Of a stretch of DNA of 51,926 nucleotides, positions 27,716-35,240 are shown piece by piece (within the stretch, counting starts at the first letter, position 1; each line of letters begins with the position of its first letter). The notes under the pieces are model-generated. The model saw only the letters and a list, made by a program, of their open reading frames with translations. It searched no databases and was not told the DNA's origin. Location: positions 1 through 51,926 of the forward strand of contig JANNSG010000004.1 of NCBI GenBank assembly GCA_031402355.1. Direction: 5' to 3'. Position numbers and translations under genes: made by a program. This DNA comes from JACMNW01 sp031402355. Its GTDB lineage: Bacteria > Pseudomonadota > Alphaproteobacteria > Rhodobacterales > Rhodobacteraceae.

Positions 27716-28618
27716 ATGTTTACCATCGCTGCCCTTTACCACTTTGCGCGCCTGTCCGACCCCGTTGCAGTTCAGGGGCCGCTTTTGGCACTTTGCCGTG
27801 CGCAGAAAGTGAAAGGATCGTTGTTGCTAGCGGGCGAGGGCATAAACGGCACCATTGCTGGCTCGCGGGCCGGGATAGATGCGGTTCTTGCCCATATCCG
27901 TGACTTGCCCGGATGTGCCGATCTGGACTGGAAAGAAAGCGTCAGCGATGCCCCGCCCTTTGGCCGCCTGAAAGTCCGCCTGAAGCGGGAAATCGTGACT
28001 ATGGGCCAACCCGATATTAACCCGTTGGCCCGTGTCGGGCGCTATGTCGATGCCGCTGACTGGAACGCGCTGATCGCGGCACCCGATGTTGCCGTGATTG
28101 ATACCCGCAATGATTATGAAGTGGCGATCGGCACGTTTAGCGGAGCGGTTGATCCCGACACCCACGCTTTTGGCGAATTCCCGGCGTGGTGGCAATCCAA
28201 CAAGCATCGGTTCGAAGGCAAGCGCATCGCCATGTTCTGCACCGGTGGCATCCGCTGCGAAAAATCGACGAACTATTTGCTGGGGCAGGGGGTCGAGGAT
28301 GTCTTTCACCTGAAGGGCGGTATTCTGAAATACCTTGAAGAGGTGCCTGCAGACCAAAGCCTGTGGCACGGTCAGTGCTTTGTATTCGACAAACGGGTCT
28401 CGGTTGGCCATGGCCTTTTGCCCGGTGATTATACCATGTGCCACGCCTGCCGCAGGCCATTGTCAGCGGCCGACAGGTCCGATCCCTTGTTTGAGGACGG
28501 GGTCAGTTGCCATCACTGCATGTCCGAACATTCAGATGCAGACCGCATCCGGTTTCGCGAACGCCAGCATCAGTTGGCTTTGGCCGCTCTGCGCGGCCAA
28601 AAGCACTTTTCCGATTAA
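27716..28618 (+). CDS. trhO: tRNA uridine-34 hydroxylase TrhO (rhodanese family)
   Basis: A 300-residue protein of the YceA/TrhO family, which hydroxylates uridine 34 of tRNA on the way to 5-oxyacetyl- or methoxy-uridine. The N-terminal acylphosphatase-like domain is followed by a rhodanese domain with C175 in FCTGGIRCEKST (C181 nearby). A C-terminal cysteine pair set (CHAC and CHHC) looks like a zinc-binding tail. Length and domain order are typical. It converges on the ABC ATPase with a 4-base overlap. The ATG is preceded by GAGG at a rather long 12 bases. Confidence 0.93.
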   Translation: MFTIAALYHFARLSDPVAVQGPLLALCRAQKVKGSLLLAGEGINGTIAGSRAGIDAVLAHIRDLPGCADLDWKESVSDAPPFGRLKVRLKREIVTMGQPDINPLARVGRYVDAADWNALIAAPDVAVIDTRNDYEVAIGTFSGAVDPDTHAFGEFPAWWQSNKHRFEGKRIAMFCTGGIRCEKSTNYLLGQGVEDVFHLKGGILKYLEEVPADQSLWHGQCFVFDKRVSVGHGLLPGDYTMCHACRRPLSAADRSDPLFEDGVSCHHCMSEHSDADRIRFRERQHQLALAALRGQKHFSD

Positions 28619-29679
28619 CGAATGCGCAGACCTGCCGCATCCGCCGCAAAGAACATCGCGTCTGCATTGTCGAAGGTAATTCCAACCATCGACCCCGGTT
28701 TGATTGTCAGATCATCATGCGCTTCAATCACCAGCCGTTCGCCCGTTGGGGACGACAAGTGAACGAAAGACACGCCGCCCAAGGCTTCGGTCAGCTCCAC
28801 CTTATGGGTATTGCCTGTCATGTTCAGCTGGAAATGCTGCGGACGTACGCCCACAATCACATCTGCCCCGGTTCCGGGCAAGGCTACCGACGTGGCCACC
28901 GATCCTGCCAGACCTTTTGAGGTAACAGACCCTGCCTTTTCCACTTTGGCCGCGACAAAGTTCATGGCCGGGCTGCCGATAAAACCCGCAACAAAGCGGT
29001 TGTCGGGGTTCTGATACAGCTCCAACGGCGCACCAACCTGTTCGATCCGGCCTTTGCGCAGCACGACGATCTTATCGGCCAATGTCATGGCTTCGACCTG
29101 ATCATGGGTCACATAGATCATGGTCGCACCCAGTTCGCGGTGCAGACGGGCAATTTCGACCCGCATTTCCACCCGAAGCTCGGCATCAAGGTTGGACAGC
29201 GGCTCGTCGAACAAGAACACCTGAGGCCCGCGCACGATCGCCCGGCCGATGGCAACCCGCTGACGCTGCCCGCCTGACAAGGTCTTGGGCTTGCGCGCAA
29301 GATATTCGTCCAGCTTCAGAATACGGCTGGCTTCCTTGACCTTGCTGGCAACTTCATCCTTGGGGTGCCCGGTCATCTTCAGGCCAAAACCCATGTTTTC
29401 GGCCACCGTCATATGCGGGTAAAGCGCATAGGTCTGAAACACCATCGCCACGCCACGTTCTGCCGGATCAGCCTTCGTGACATCGCGCGTGCCAATGTGA
29501 ATGGCCCCTGCAGTTGTCTCTTCTAGCCCGGCCACCATTCGTAGCAACGTGGATTTGCCGCAGCCTGACGGGCCGACAAAGACACAAAATTCACCATCCT
29601 CGATCTTGAGATCAATTCCGTGAATGACTTTGACATCGCCAAACTGCTTCACCACGTTCTGTAATGCGACACCCGCCAT
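28615..29679 (-). CDS. Sugar ABC transporter ATPase (UgpC/MalK type)
   Basis: A 354-residue ABC ATPase. Walker A GPSGCGKST (36-44), the signature LSGGQ (134-138) and Walker B FLFDEP (155-160) are intact. A C-terminal TOBE-like extension (from about 240) is typical of MalK/UgpC proteins that energise CUT1 carbohydrate importers. No other ATPase is encoded near the binding protein and permeases at 30642-33733, so it most likely serves them, although it is on the opposite strand behind the IclR gene. A ribosome-binding site, GGGAGGAAA, precedes the ATG. Confidence 0.93.
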   Translation of the reverse strand: MAGVALQNVVKQFGDVKVIHGIDLKIEDGEFCVFVGPSGCGKSTLLRMVAGLEETTAGAIHIGTRDVTKADPAERGVAMVFQTYALYPHMTVAENMGFGLKMTGHPKDEVASKVKEASRILKLDEYLARKPKTLSGGQRQRVAIGRAIVRGPQVFLFDEPLSNLDAELRVEMRVEIARLHRELGATMIYVTHDQVEAMTLADKIVVLRKGRIEQVGAPLELYQNPDNRFVAGFIGSPAMNFVAAKVEKAGSVTSKGLAGSVATSVALPGTGADVIVGVRPQHFQLNMTGNTHKVELTEALGGVSFVHLSSPTGERLVIEAHDDLTIKPGSMVGITFDNADAMFFAADAAGLRIR

Positions 29680-29696
29680 GTTTTCCTCCCTTTAGA

Positions 29697-29738
29697 GCGC
29701 ATTCCGAAAAGTGTGAGCGGTTTTCGGATGTAATGCGC
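29697..29738. repeat. Palindromic element between iclR and the ABC ATPase
   Basis: Arms GCGCATT and CCGAAAA (29697-29710) pair with TTTTCGG (29721-29727) and AATGCGC (29732-29738), leaving a 10-base loop and a 4-base bulge. It lacks a T-tract, so it is not a standard terminator. It resembles the CCGAAAA...TTTTCGG palindromes scattered in alphaproteobacterial intergenic regions and might process or stabilise the iclR-ATPase mRNA. Confidence 0.6.
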
Positions 29739-29752
29739 GACAAACTGATAGT

Positions 29753-30538
29753 TCAGTGATTTTCTGGAAAGCGCCAGCTTTCCGCTTCCCTTGCAATGTC
29801 GTTTGCGGTTTCCGTTATGCGCGGTGCCAAGGCCGCCAGCGCCGCCAGACTTGACCGCGCGATGGTCGATGTCACCGACAGCGCCCCCATCACCCGGCCA
29901 TTCTGCGTCAGAATCGGCAACGCGATACAGATGATTCCCGGCTCGTGCTCTTCATTATCGAAAGCGAACCCGCGCTTTCGAATCACCTGCAGCTCGGCCA
30001 GCAGGGCAATGCTGGTGCAGATTGTGTTCGGCGTGAACCGATGAAACGACTGTCGCTCGATTGCGCGGTCCTGCTCTCCCGGAGCCATGAAAGCCAGCAT
30101 CGCCTTGCCGACCCCGGTACAATAGGCAGGCCCCACCTTGCCCGCTTGGCTGAACATTTCCACGGCCCGGGTGGCATTGCGCTTGTCCACGTAAAGCACC
30201 TGCGCCTGATCCATCTGGGCCAAGTGGATGGTTTCGCCGACTTCACCAGAAAGCGCGTCAATCCAAGGCCTTGCGATGGGTGCAAGCGAGCTTTGCGCCC
30301 AGGCATCATGGGCCAGCCGCACCAGCCGCACACCCAAAGCATAGGCTTGCCGATCCGGGTCATAGGCCAACATTCCCTGGTTTGTCAGCGTCTGCAAAAA
30401 GCGGTATAGTGTGGCCTTGGGATAGGGGGATTGCGACAACAATTCTGTAAACCGCACAGGCCGTCCGGCCATGGCAACCATGTCCAGCACATCAAGTGCT
30501 TTGCCTACCGTGCCATCCCCCGGCCCTTCGTCGCCCAT
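29753..30538 (-). CDS. IclR-family transcriptional regulator of the galactoside locus
   Basis: A 261-residue DNA-binding regulator. A winged helix-turn-helix occupies about residues 10-75 (LSQSPYPKATLYRFLQTL is the recognition region), and the effector domain follows (about 80-255), with a conserved GKAMLAF segment. It lies divergent from the solute-binding protein gene, with the ABC ATPase downstream on its own strand. It probably represses the divergent operon until a galactoside or a galactose catabolite binds. The effector is inferred from context only. Confidence 0.9.
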   Translation of the reverse strand: MGDEGPGDGTVGKALDVLDMVAMAGRPVRFTELLSQSPYPKATLYRFLQTLTNQGMLAYDPDRQAYALGVRLVRLAHDAWAQSSLAPIARPWIDALSGEVGETIHLAQMDQAQVLYVDKRNATRAVEMFSQAGKVGPAYCTGVGKAMLAFMAPGEQDRAIERQSFHRFTPNTICTSIALLAELQVIRKRGFAFDNEEHEPGIICIALPILTQNGRVMGALSVTSTIARSSLAALAALAPRITETANDIAREAESWRFPENH

Positions 30539-30561
30539 CGCAGATCAACCCTCGCTCCCTG

Positions 30562-30626
30562 TTGACAGCTTAGACGATACGCGACATAGTTTTCAATATT
30601 CAAGACTAAGTTTCAAATAGTGGAAC
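30562..30626 (+). promoter_or_regulatory. Sigma-70-type promoter and putative IclR operator
   Basis: TTGACA (30562-30567), a 17-base spacer and CATAGT (30585-30590) form a good promoter for the transporter operon. An imperfect palindrome GTTTC-N7-GGAAC at 30610-30626 lies just after the expected start of transcription, a position suited to repression by the divergent IclR protein. The promoter is the firmer call; the operator is a guess from symmetry and position. Confidence 0.55.
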
Positions 30627-30641
30627 CTAAGGGAGGAAACC

Positions 30642-31892
30642 ATGGTCCATCTTAAGACGGGTGCGCTGGCCTTTACGGCAGCGTTGCTGATGACGACTTC
30701 TGCCTTCGCGCAACAGCGCGTTGTCACCTATAACGCTGACTACGACCCGAACGGGCTGGCAGCAATGGAAGCGATGATCGCAGATTTCGAAGCAGCGAAT
30801 CCAGACATCGATGTGCAGCTGACCAACTTCGACCACGAGGGCTACAAGACCTCGATCCGGAACTTCCTGACCGCGGACGCGCCTGACCTGGCCAACTGGT
30901 ATGCAGCCAACCGGATGAAGCCGTTTGTCGAAGCCGGCCTTTTCGCCGATATCACAGACGTCTGGGATGCCAACGGCCTGAACGAATCGCTGGCTTCGTC
31001 AATCCTGTCGTCGACCATTGACGGCAAGAAATACGCGATCCCCTACACCTACTACCAGTGGGGCATCTATTATAACCGCGACGCGTACAAAACCGCCGGT
31101 CTCGAAGCTCCCGGCGCAGAAGGCGCGACCTGGGAACAGTTCCTCAAGAACTGTGAGGCTTTCAAGGCCGCTGGCATTGACTGCGTGACCACCGGTTCCA
31201 GCGCGCTTTGGCCGGTTGCAGGCATCTTCGACTATGTATCGATGCGCACCAATGGCTACCAGTTCCACAGCGATCTGGCCGCTGGCAAGATCTCGTGGAC
31301 GTCGCCCGAAGCCCGCGCCGTGTTTGCGGAACTTGGCAAACTGCAACCCTATGTCACCGCCAACCATGCTGCCATCGACTGGCAGGATGCTGCGGCGATT
31401 ATGGTTCAGGGCAAAGCAGCCAACTACGTCATGGGTAACTTCGCCGTTGCCACCTTCAAAGAAGGCGGGATGACGAATGACAACCTGGGCTTCATGGTGT
31501 TCCCGGAAATCACCGCAGGAATTGCCCGGGCCGAAGAAGCCCCCACCGACACGATCCACCTGACTTCGGGCGCAAAGAACCCCGAAGATGCGAAAAAGTT
31601 CCTGGCATTCGTCGCCAGCGCTGAAGCGCAGACCAAGTGGAACGCGGCTGTCGGCCAACTGCCCACCAACAGCGGATCGTCCGTTGATGCAGCCGATCCG
31701 TTCCTGTCGGCTGGCTTTGCGTCCTTGTCTTCGGCAACCGGCGGTATCGCCCAGTTCTGGGACCGCGACGCCGAAGCTGAATATGCCAAGGCCGGCATGG
31801 AAGGCTTCCAGCGCTTCCTCGTGCAGCCAGAAGCTCTGGAAGAGATTCTGGCGAACCTTGAAGCAACCCGCCTGCGCCTTTACCCGCAGTAA
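30642..31892 (+). CDS. Carbohydrate ABC transporter solute-binding protein
   Basis: A 416-residue periplasmic binding protein of the cluster-B carbohydrate type (SBP_bac_1). A signal peptide covers residues 1-23 (cleavage after AFA-Q). The mature part has the two-lobe pattern with aromatic-rich AIPYTYYQWGIYYNR (about 128-142) typical of sugar pockets. GGGAGGAAA gives a strong ribosome-binding site. It is first in the plus-strand operon and is followed by a strong terminator, so it should be made in excess of the permeases. Galactosides are the inferred ligands because two galactosidases follow. Confidence 0.92.
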   Translation: MVHLKTGALAFTAALLMTTSAFAQQRVVTYNADYDPNGLAAMEAMIADFEAANPDIDVQLTNFDHEGYKTSIRNFLTADAPDLANWYAANRMKPFVEAGLFADITDVWDANGLNESLASSILSSTIDGKKYAIPYTYYQWGIYYNRDAYKTAGLEAPGAEGATWEQFLKNCEAFKAAGIDCVTTGSSALWPVAGIFDYVSMRTNGYQFHSDLAAGKISWTSPEARAVFAELGKLQPYVTANHAAIDWQDAAAIMVQGKAANYVMGNFAVATFKEGGMTNDNLGFMVFPEITAGIARAEEAPTDTIHLTSGAKNPEDAKKFLAFVASAEAQTKWNAAVGQLPTNSGSSVDAADPFLSAGFASLSSATGGIAQFWDRDAEAEYAKAGMEGFQRFLVQPEALEEILANLEATRLRLYPQ

Positions 31893-31904
31893 GCTGATCT
31901 AACC

Positions 31905-31939
31905 GGGCGCCCCTTTGCAAAAGGGGGCGCCCTTTTTTT
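31905..31939 (+). terminator. Partial intrinsic terminator after the binding-protein gene
   Basis: GGGCGCCCCTTT (31905-31916), a GCAA loop and AAGGGGGCGCCC (31921-31932) form a 12-base stem with one mismatch, followed by seven T. Sited between the binding protein and its permeases, it would reduce read-through and protect the 3' end of the binding-protein mRNA, as in many binding-protein operons. Confidence 0.9.
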
Positions 31940-31954
31940 ACCGGGGGGCAAGGC

Positions 31955-32884
31955 ATGACACCGACGATAGACTCAGTCGCCAGGTCAAAGGGGCGATTCA
32001 ACCAACGCGCCGTGGCACCCTGGCTGTTTCTGACGCCAGGCCTTTTCATGTTCGCGGTATACGTGCTGTGGCCGATCGTCCAAAGCATCTCCCTCTCGTT
32101 TTACGACTGGAACGGCCTTTACGACAAAGATGGCGCGTTTCCCGGCACCTTCATCGGCATGGGCAATTATGCCGAACTGATGACCGACCCGGCCTTTGAA
32201 ACCTCGCTTTGGAACAACTTCTATTGGCTGGCGCTTTATTTGTTGGCCCTGCCAGCGGGGCTTTTCATCGCAATTTTCCTGAACCAGACAGTGACCGGGA
32301 TGCGGCTTTACAAGTCGCTTTTCTTCTTTCCCTTCGTGATCAGCCAGGTTGTCGTTGGCCTGATCTTCACTTGGTTCTATGCCCCAAATTTTGGCCTGTT
32401 CTACCTGCTGACCGAGGCGGTAACTGGCAGCGGCACCGCCATTCTGGCCGACCCTGACCTTGTTACTTTCGGTATCATCGCCGCAGGCCTCTGGCCGCAG
32501 ATAGCCTATGTGATGATCCTGTATCTGACCGGCCTGAACAACGTCGCCCCGGACCAGATAGAGGCCGCGCGTCTTGATGGGGCCAAGGGTTGGAAGATGC
32601 TGTGGTACGTCGTGCTGCCACAACTTCGCCCGGCGACCTTCATTGCGGTGATCGTCACGGTCATCGGCGCGCTGCGCAGCTTTGACCTTGTGTCGATCAT
32701 GACAAGCGGTGGCCCGTTCGGATCGTCCCGCATCTTGTCTTACTACATGTATGAAAAGGCGCTGAGCGAATACGGCTTTCGCATGGGCTATGGCGCGGCC
32801 ATCGCCGTGGTGCTGTTTGGCATCATGATGATTTTCATCTCGGGCTTCATCTGGAAGATGTGGCGCGATGAGACGGAGCGTTAA
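31955..32884 (+). CDS. Sugar ABC transporter permease (MalF/UgpA type)
   Basis: A 309-residue inner-membrane permease with about six hydrophobic helices. The EAA loop that contacts the ATPase is seen as IEAARLDGAKGWKMLWYVVLP (about 205-225). The N-terminal ~25 residues are polar and cytoplasmic. It is followed three bases later by the second permease, and both belong to the CUT1 carbohydrate family. GGGGGGCAAGGC precedes the ATG. Confidence 0.93.
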   Translation: MTPTIDSVARSKGRFNQRAVAPWLFLTPGLFMFAVYVLWPIVQSISLSFYDWNGLYDKDGAFPGTFIGMGNYAELMTDPAFETSLWNNFYWLALYLLALPAGLFIAIFLNQTVTGMRLYKSLFFFPFVISQVVVGLIFTWFYAPNFGLFYLLTEAVTGSGTAILADPDLVTFGIIAAGLWPQIAYVMILYLTGLNNVAPDQIEAARLDGAKGWKMLWYVVLPQLRPATFIAVIVTVIGALRSFDLVSIMTSGGPFGSSRILSYYMYEKALSEYGFRMGYGAAIAVVLFGIMMIFISGFIWKMWRDETER

Positions 32885-32887
32885 TTC

Positions 32888-33733
32888 ATGTTTCCCCGCC
32901 CCATTCAGCAGACCAGAACAACTACCCAATGGCTTTACACGATCGCGCTGCCGATCAGCCTTGTCCTATGGCTTTTCCCGCTCCTCGGGGTGGCGCTGAC
33001 CTCGCTGCGCCCCGCGTCCGACCTCGCGCAAGGCAACTACTTCGGCATGCCTTCGAGCATCGCCTGGGAAAACTACATCTTCATCTTCACTGAAACGCCC
33101 ATTGGGCAGTACATGATCAATTCGATGTGGGTCACAATTCCCACTGTTATTGGCGCGGTAAGCCTGTCGTTGATGACCGGCTTTGCGCTGGCAGTTTACG
33201 GGTTTCGCGCCAACATCCTTGTGTTCTTCATGTTCGTGGCTGGCAACTTTGTACCGTTCCAGATTCTGATGGTGCCGGTCCGCGACATGACGCTGCAACT
33301 GGGCATGTATGACACCTGGTATGGATTGGCGCTGTTCCACATCGCGTTTCAGACCGGGTTCTGTACGCTTTTCATGCGCAACTTCATCAAAGCCCTGCCG
33401 TTCGAACTGATCGAGGCCGCGCGGGTCGAAGGCGTCGTTGAATGGCGCATCTTTTGGTATATCGTGCTGCCCTTGATGCGCCCCGCCATTGCCGCGCTTT
33501 CTGTGCTGATCTTTACCTTCATCTGGAACGATTTCTTCTGGGCCACTGTGCTGACCCAGGGCGTCGACAGCCAACCGATCACCGCCGGCCTGTCCAGCCT
33601 TAACGGCCAGTGGATCGCGCAATGGCACCTTGTATCGGCCGGCTCGATCATCGCCGCACTGCCACCGGTTCTGATGTTTTTCCTGATGCAAAAGCACTTC
33701 ATCGCGGGCCTGACTATGGGAGCTGTCAAATGA
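32888..33733 (+). CDS. Sugar ABC transporter permease (MalG/UgpE type)
   Basis: A 281-residue permease with about six transmembrane helices and the EAA loop IEAARVEGVVEWRIFWYIVLP (about 177-197). It forms the heterodimeric channel with the preceding permease. Its stop overlaps the start of the GH4 enzyme (ATGA), directly tying import to hydrolysis of the cargo. Confidence 0.93.
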   Translation: MFPRPIQQTRTTTQWLYTIALPISLVLWLFPLLGVALTSLRPASDLAQGNYFGMPSSIAWENYIFIFTETPIGQYMINSMWVTIPTVIGAVSLSLMTGFALAVYGFRANILVFFMFVAGNFVPFQILMVPVRDMTLQLGMYDTWYGLALFHIAFQTGFCTLFMRNFIKALPFELIEAARVEGVVEWRIFWYIVLPLMRPAIAALSVLIFTFIWNDFFWATVLTQGVDSQPITAGLSSLNGQWIAQWHLVSAGSIIAALPPVLMFFLMQKHFIAGLTMGAVK

Positions 33734-35085
33734 CCAAAATCGCGTTCATCGGCGCGGGATCGACCGTGTTCATGAAAAACCTGATCGGCGATGCGCTGAA
33801 CATGCCGTCTCTGTCAGACGCGACTATTGCGCTTATGGATATTGACCCAAAACGTCTGGCGGAATCTGAAATGGTCTGCCGCAAGATGGTGTCATCCCTG
33901 GGCGTGGGCGCCAAGATCGAAACCCATTCCGATCAACGCCGCGCGCTGCAAGGCGCTGACTTCGTGATCACCGCGTTTCAGATCGGTGGCTTTAAACCCA
34001 GCACGGTCATCGATTTTGACATTCCGAAAAAGTATGGCCTGCGTCAGACCATTGCCGATACGCTGGGCGTTGGTGGCATAATGCGCGGTCTGCGCACCGT
34101 CCCGCATCTTTGGAAACTGGCCGAAGATATGGCAGCGATCTGCCCCGATGCCGTCATGTTGCAATACGTCAACCCGATGGCCATCAACACTTGGGCGCTG
34201 GGCGCGAAATATCCCCATGTCAACCAGGTGGGCCTTTGCCATTCCGTGCAAGGCACCGCCAAAGAACTGGCCCGCGATCTGGATGTGCCCGTGGCAGACC
34301 TGCGCTACAGTGCGGCAGGCATCAACCACATGGCATTCTACCTGAACTTTGAAGCGCGCAATGCCGATGGCAGCTACCGCGATCTGTATCCCGCCTTGCG
34401 TGCTGGTTATGCGCGCGGTGCCATCCCCAAACCTTCCGATTGGAACCCGCGCTGCCCCAACAAAGTGCGCTACGAAGTGATGACGCATTTTGGCTATTTC
34501 GTTACAGAATCGTCGGAACACTTCGCCGAATATGTGCCGTGGTTTATCAAAGATAACCGCCCCGATCTGATCGAGCAGTTCGGCATCCCACTGGATGAGT
34601 ATCCGACCCGTTGTATCGAACAGATTGACCGCTGGACCAAAACCGCCGCCGATTTCGCCGCAGCCGACAAGATCGAGGTGAAACCATCCCACGAATACGC
34701 GGCCACCATCATGAATTCGGTCATCACCGGCGCACCGTCGGTGATTTACGGCAACGTGCCAAACCGGGGCTACATTCCGCAGCTGCCCGAAGGCGCTGCG
34801 GTTGAGGTACCGACGCTGGTCGATGCAAACGGCCTGCAACCCACCTGCGTCACCGGTATTCCGCCGCAGCTGATCGGCCTCATGCGCACCAACGTCAACG
34901 TGCAGGAATTGACCGTCGCCGCCCTGATGGAAGAAAACCGCGATCACATCTATCACGCTGCCATGCTCGATCCGCACACTGCCGCTGAACTGGATCTGCG
35001 TCAGATCAAATCACTGGTCGATGATTTGATCACCGCGCATGGCGATTGGCTGCCTGCTTGGTTACGAAACCGAAAGGCTGCCTGA
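33730..35085 (+). CDS. melA: GH4 alpha-galactosidase (MelA-like)
   Basis: A 451-residue cytoplasmic glycosidase of family GH4, which uses NAD and a divalent metal in an oxidation-elimination mechanism. The Rossmann motif is IGAGSTVF (7-14); the metal site shows C170-H171 in GLCHSVQG and the following histidine in GINHMAFYL; YVNPMA is conserved. MelA and alpha-glucosidase/galacturonidase GH4 enzymes are close relatives, but GINHMAFYL together with the De Ley-Doudoroff genes downstream favours alpha-galactosidase. Translation is coupled to the upstream permease. Confidence 0.88.
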   Translation: MTKIAFIGAGSTVFMKNLIGDALNMPSLSDATIALMDIDPKRLAESEMVCRKMVSSLGVGAKIETHSDQRRALQGADFVITAFQIGGFKPSTVIDFDIPKKYGLRQTIADTLGVGGIMRGLRTVPHLWKLAEDMAAICPDAVMLQYVNPMAINTWALGAKYPHVNQVGLCHSVQGTAKELARDLDVPVADLRYSAAGINHMAFYLNFEARNADGSYRDLYPALRAGYARGAIPKPSDWNPRCPNKVRYEVMTHFGYFVTESSEHFAEYVPWFIKDNRPDLIEQFGIPLDEYPTRCIEQIDRWTKTAADFAAADKIEVKPSHEYAATIMNSVITGAPSVIYGNVPNRGYIPQLPEGAAVEVPTLVDANGLQPTCVTGIPPQLIGLMRTNVNVQELTVAALMEENRDHIYHAAMLDPHTAAELDLRQIKSLVDDLITAHGDWLPAWLRNRKAA

Positions 35086-35109
35086 TTTCACCTTGGCCCT
35101 TATGTCATC

Positions 35110-35235
35110 CACCGGATCTCTGCTTGGACTCGAAATAGTCCACCTCCGGTGCCGACCTCGATAAAGCACTCCCGGATGATCGGGCACCAGAGACTATAGG
35201 CTTCCTTTTCGCAAAATACTCCCTCCGGAGGCACC
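35110..35235 (+). promoter_or_regulatory. Structured leader before the sugar-acid dehydratase
   Basis: CACCGGA (35110-35116) pairs with TCCGGTG (35145-35151) around an inner GGACT/AGTCC hairpin (35126-35141). The overlapping GGTGCC (35148-35153) could instead pair with GGCACC at 35183-35188 or 35230-35235. CCTCCGGAGG (35222-35231) is self-complementary and contains the ribosome-binding site. The alternatives are mutually exclusive, as in a regulatory leader. No terminator T-tract is seen, so any control would be on translation or processing. Confidence 0.4.
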
Positions 35236-35240
35236 ATACC

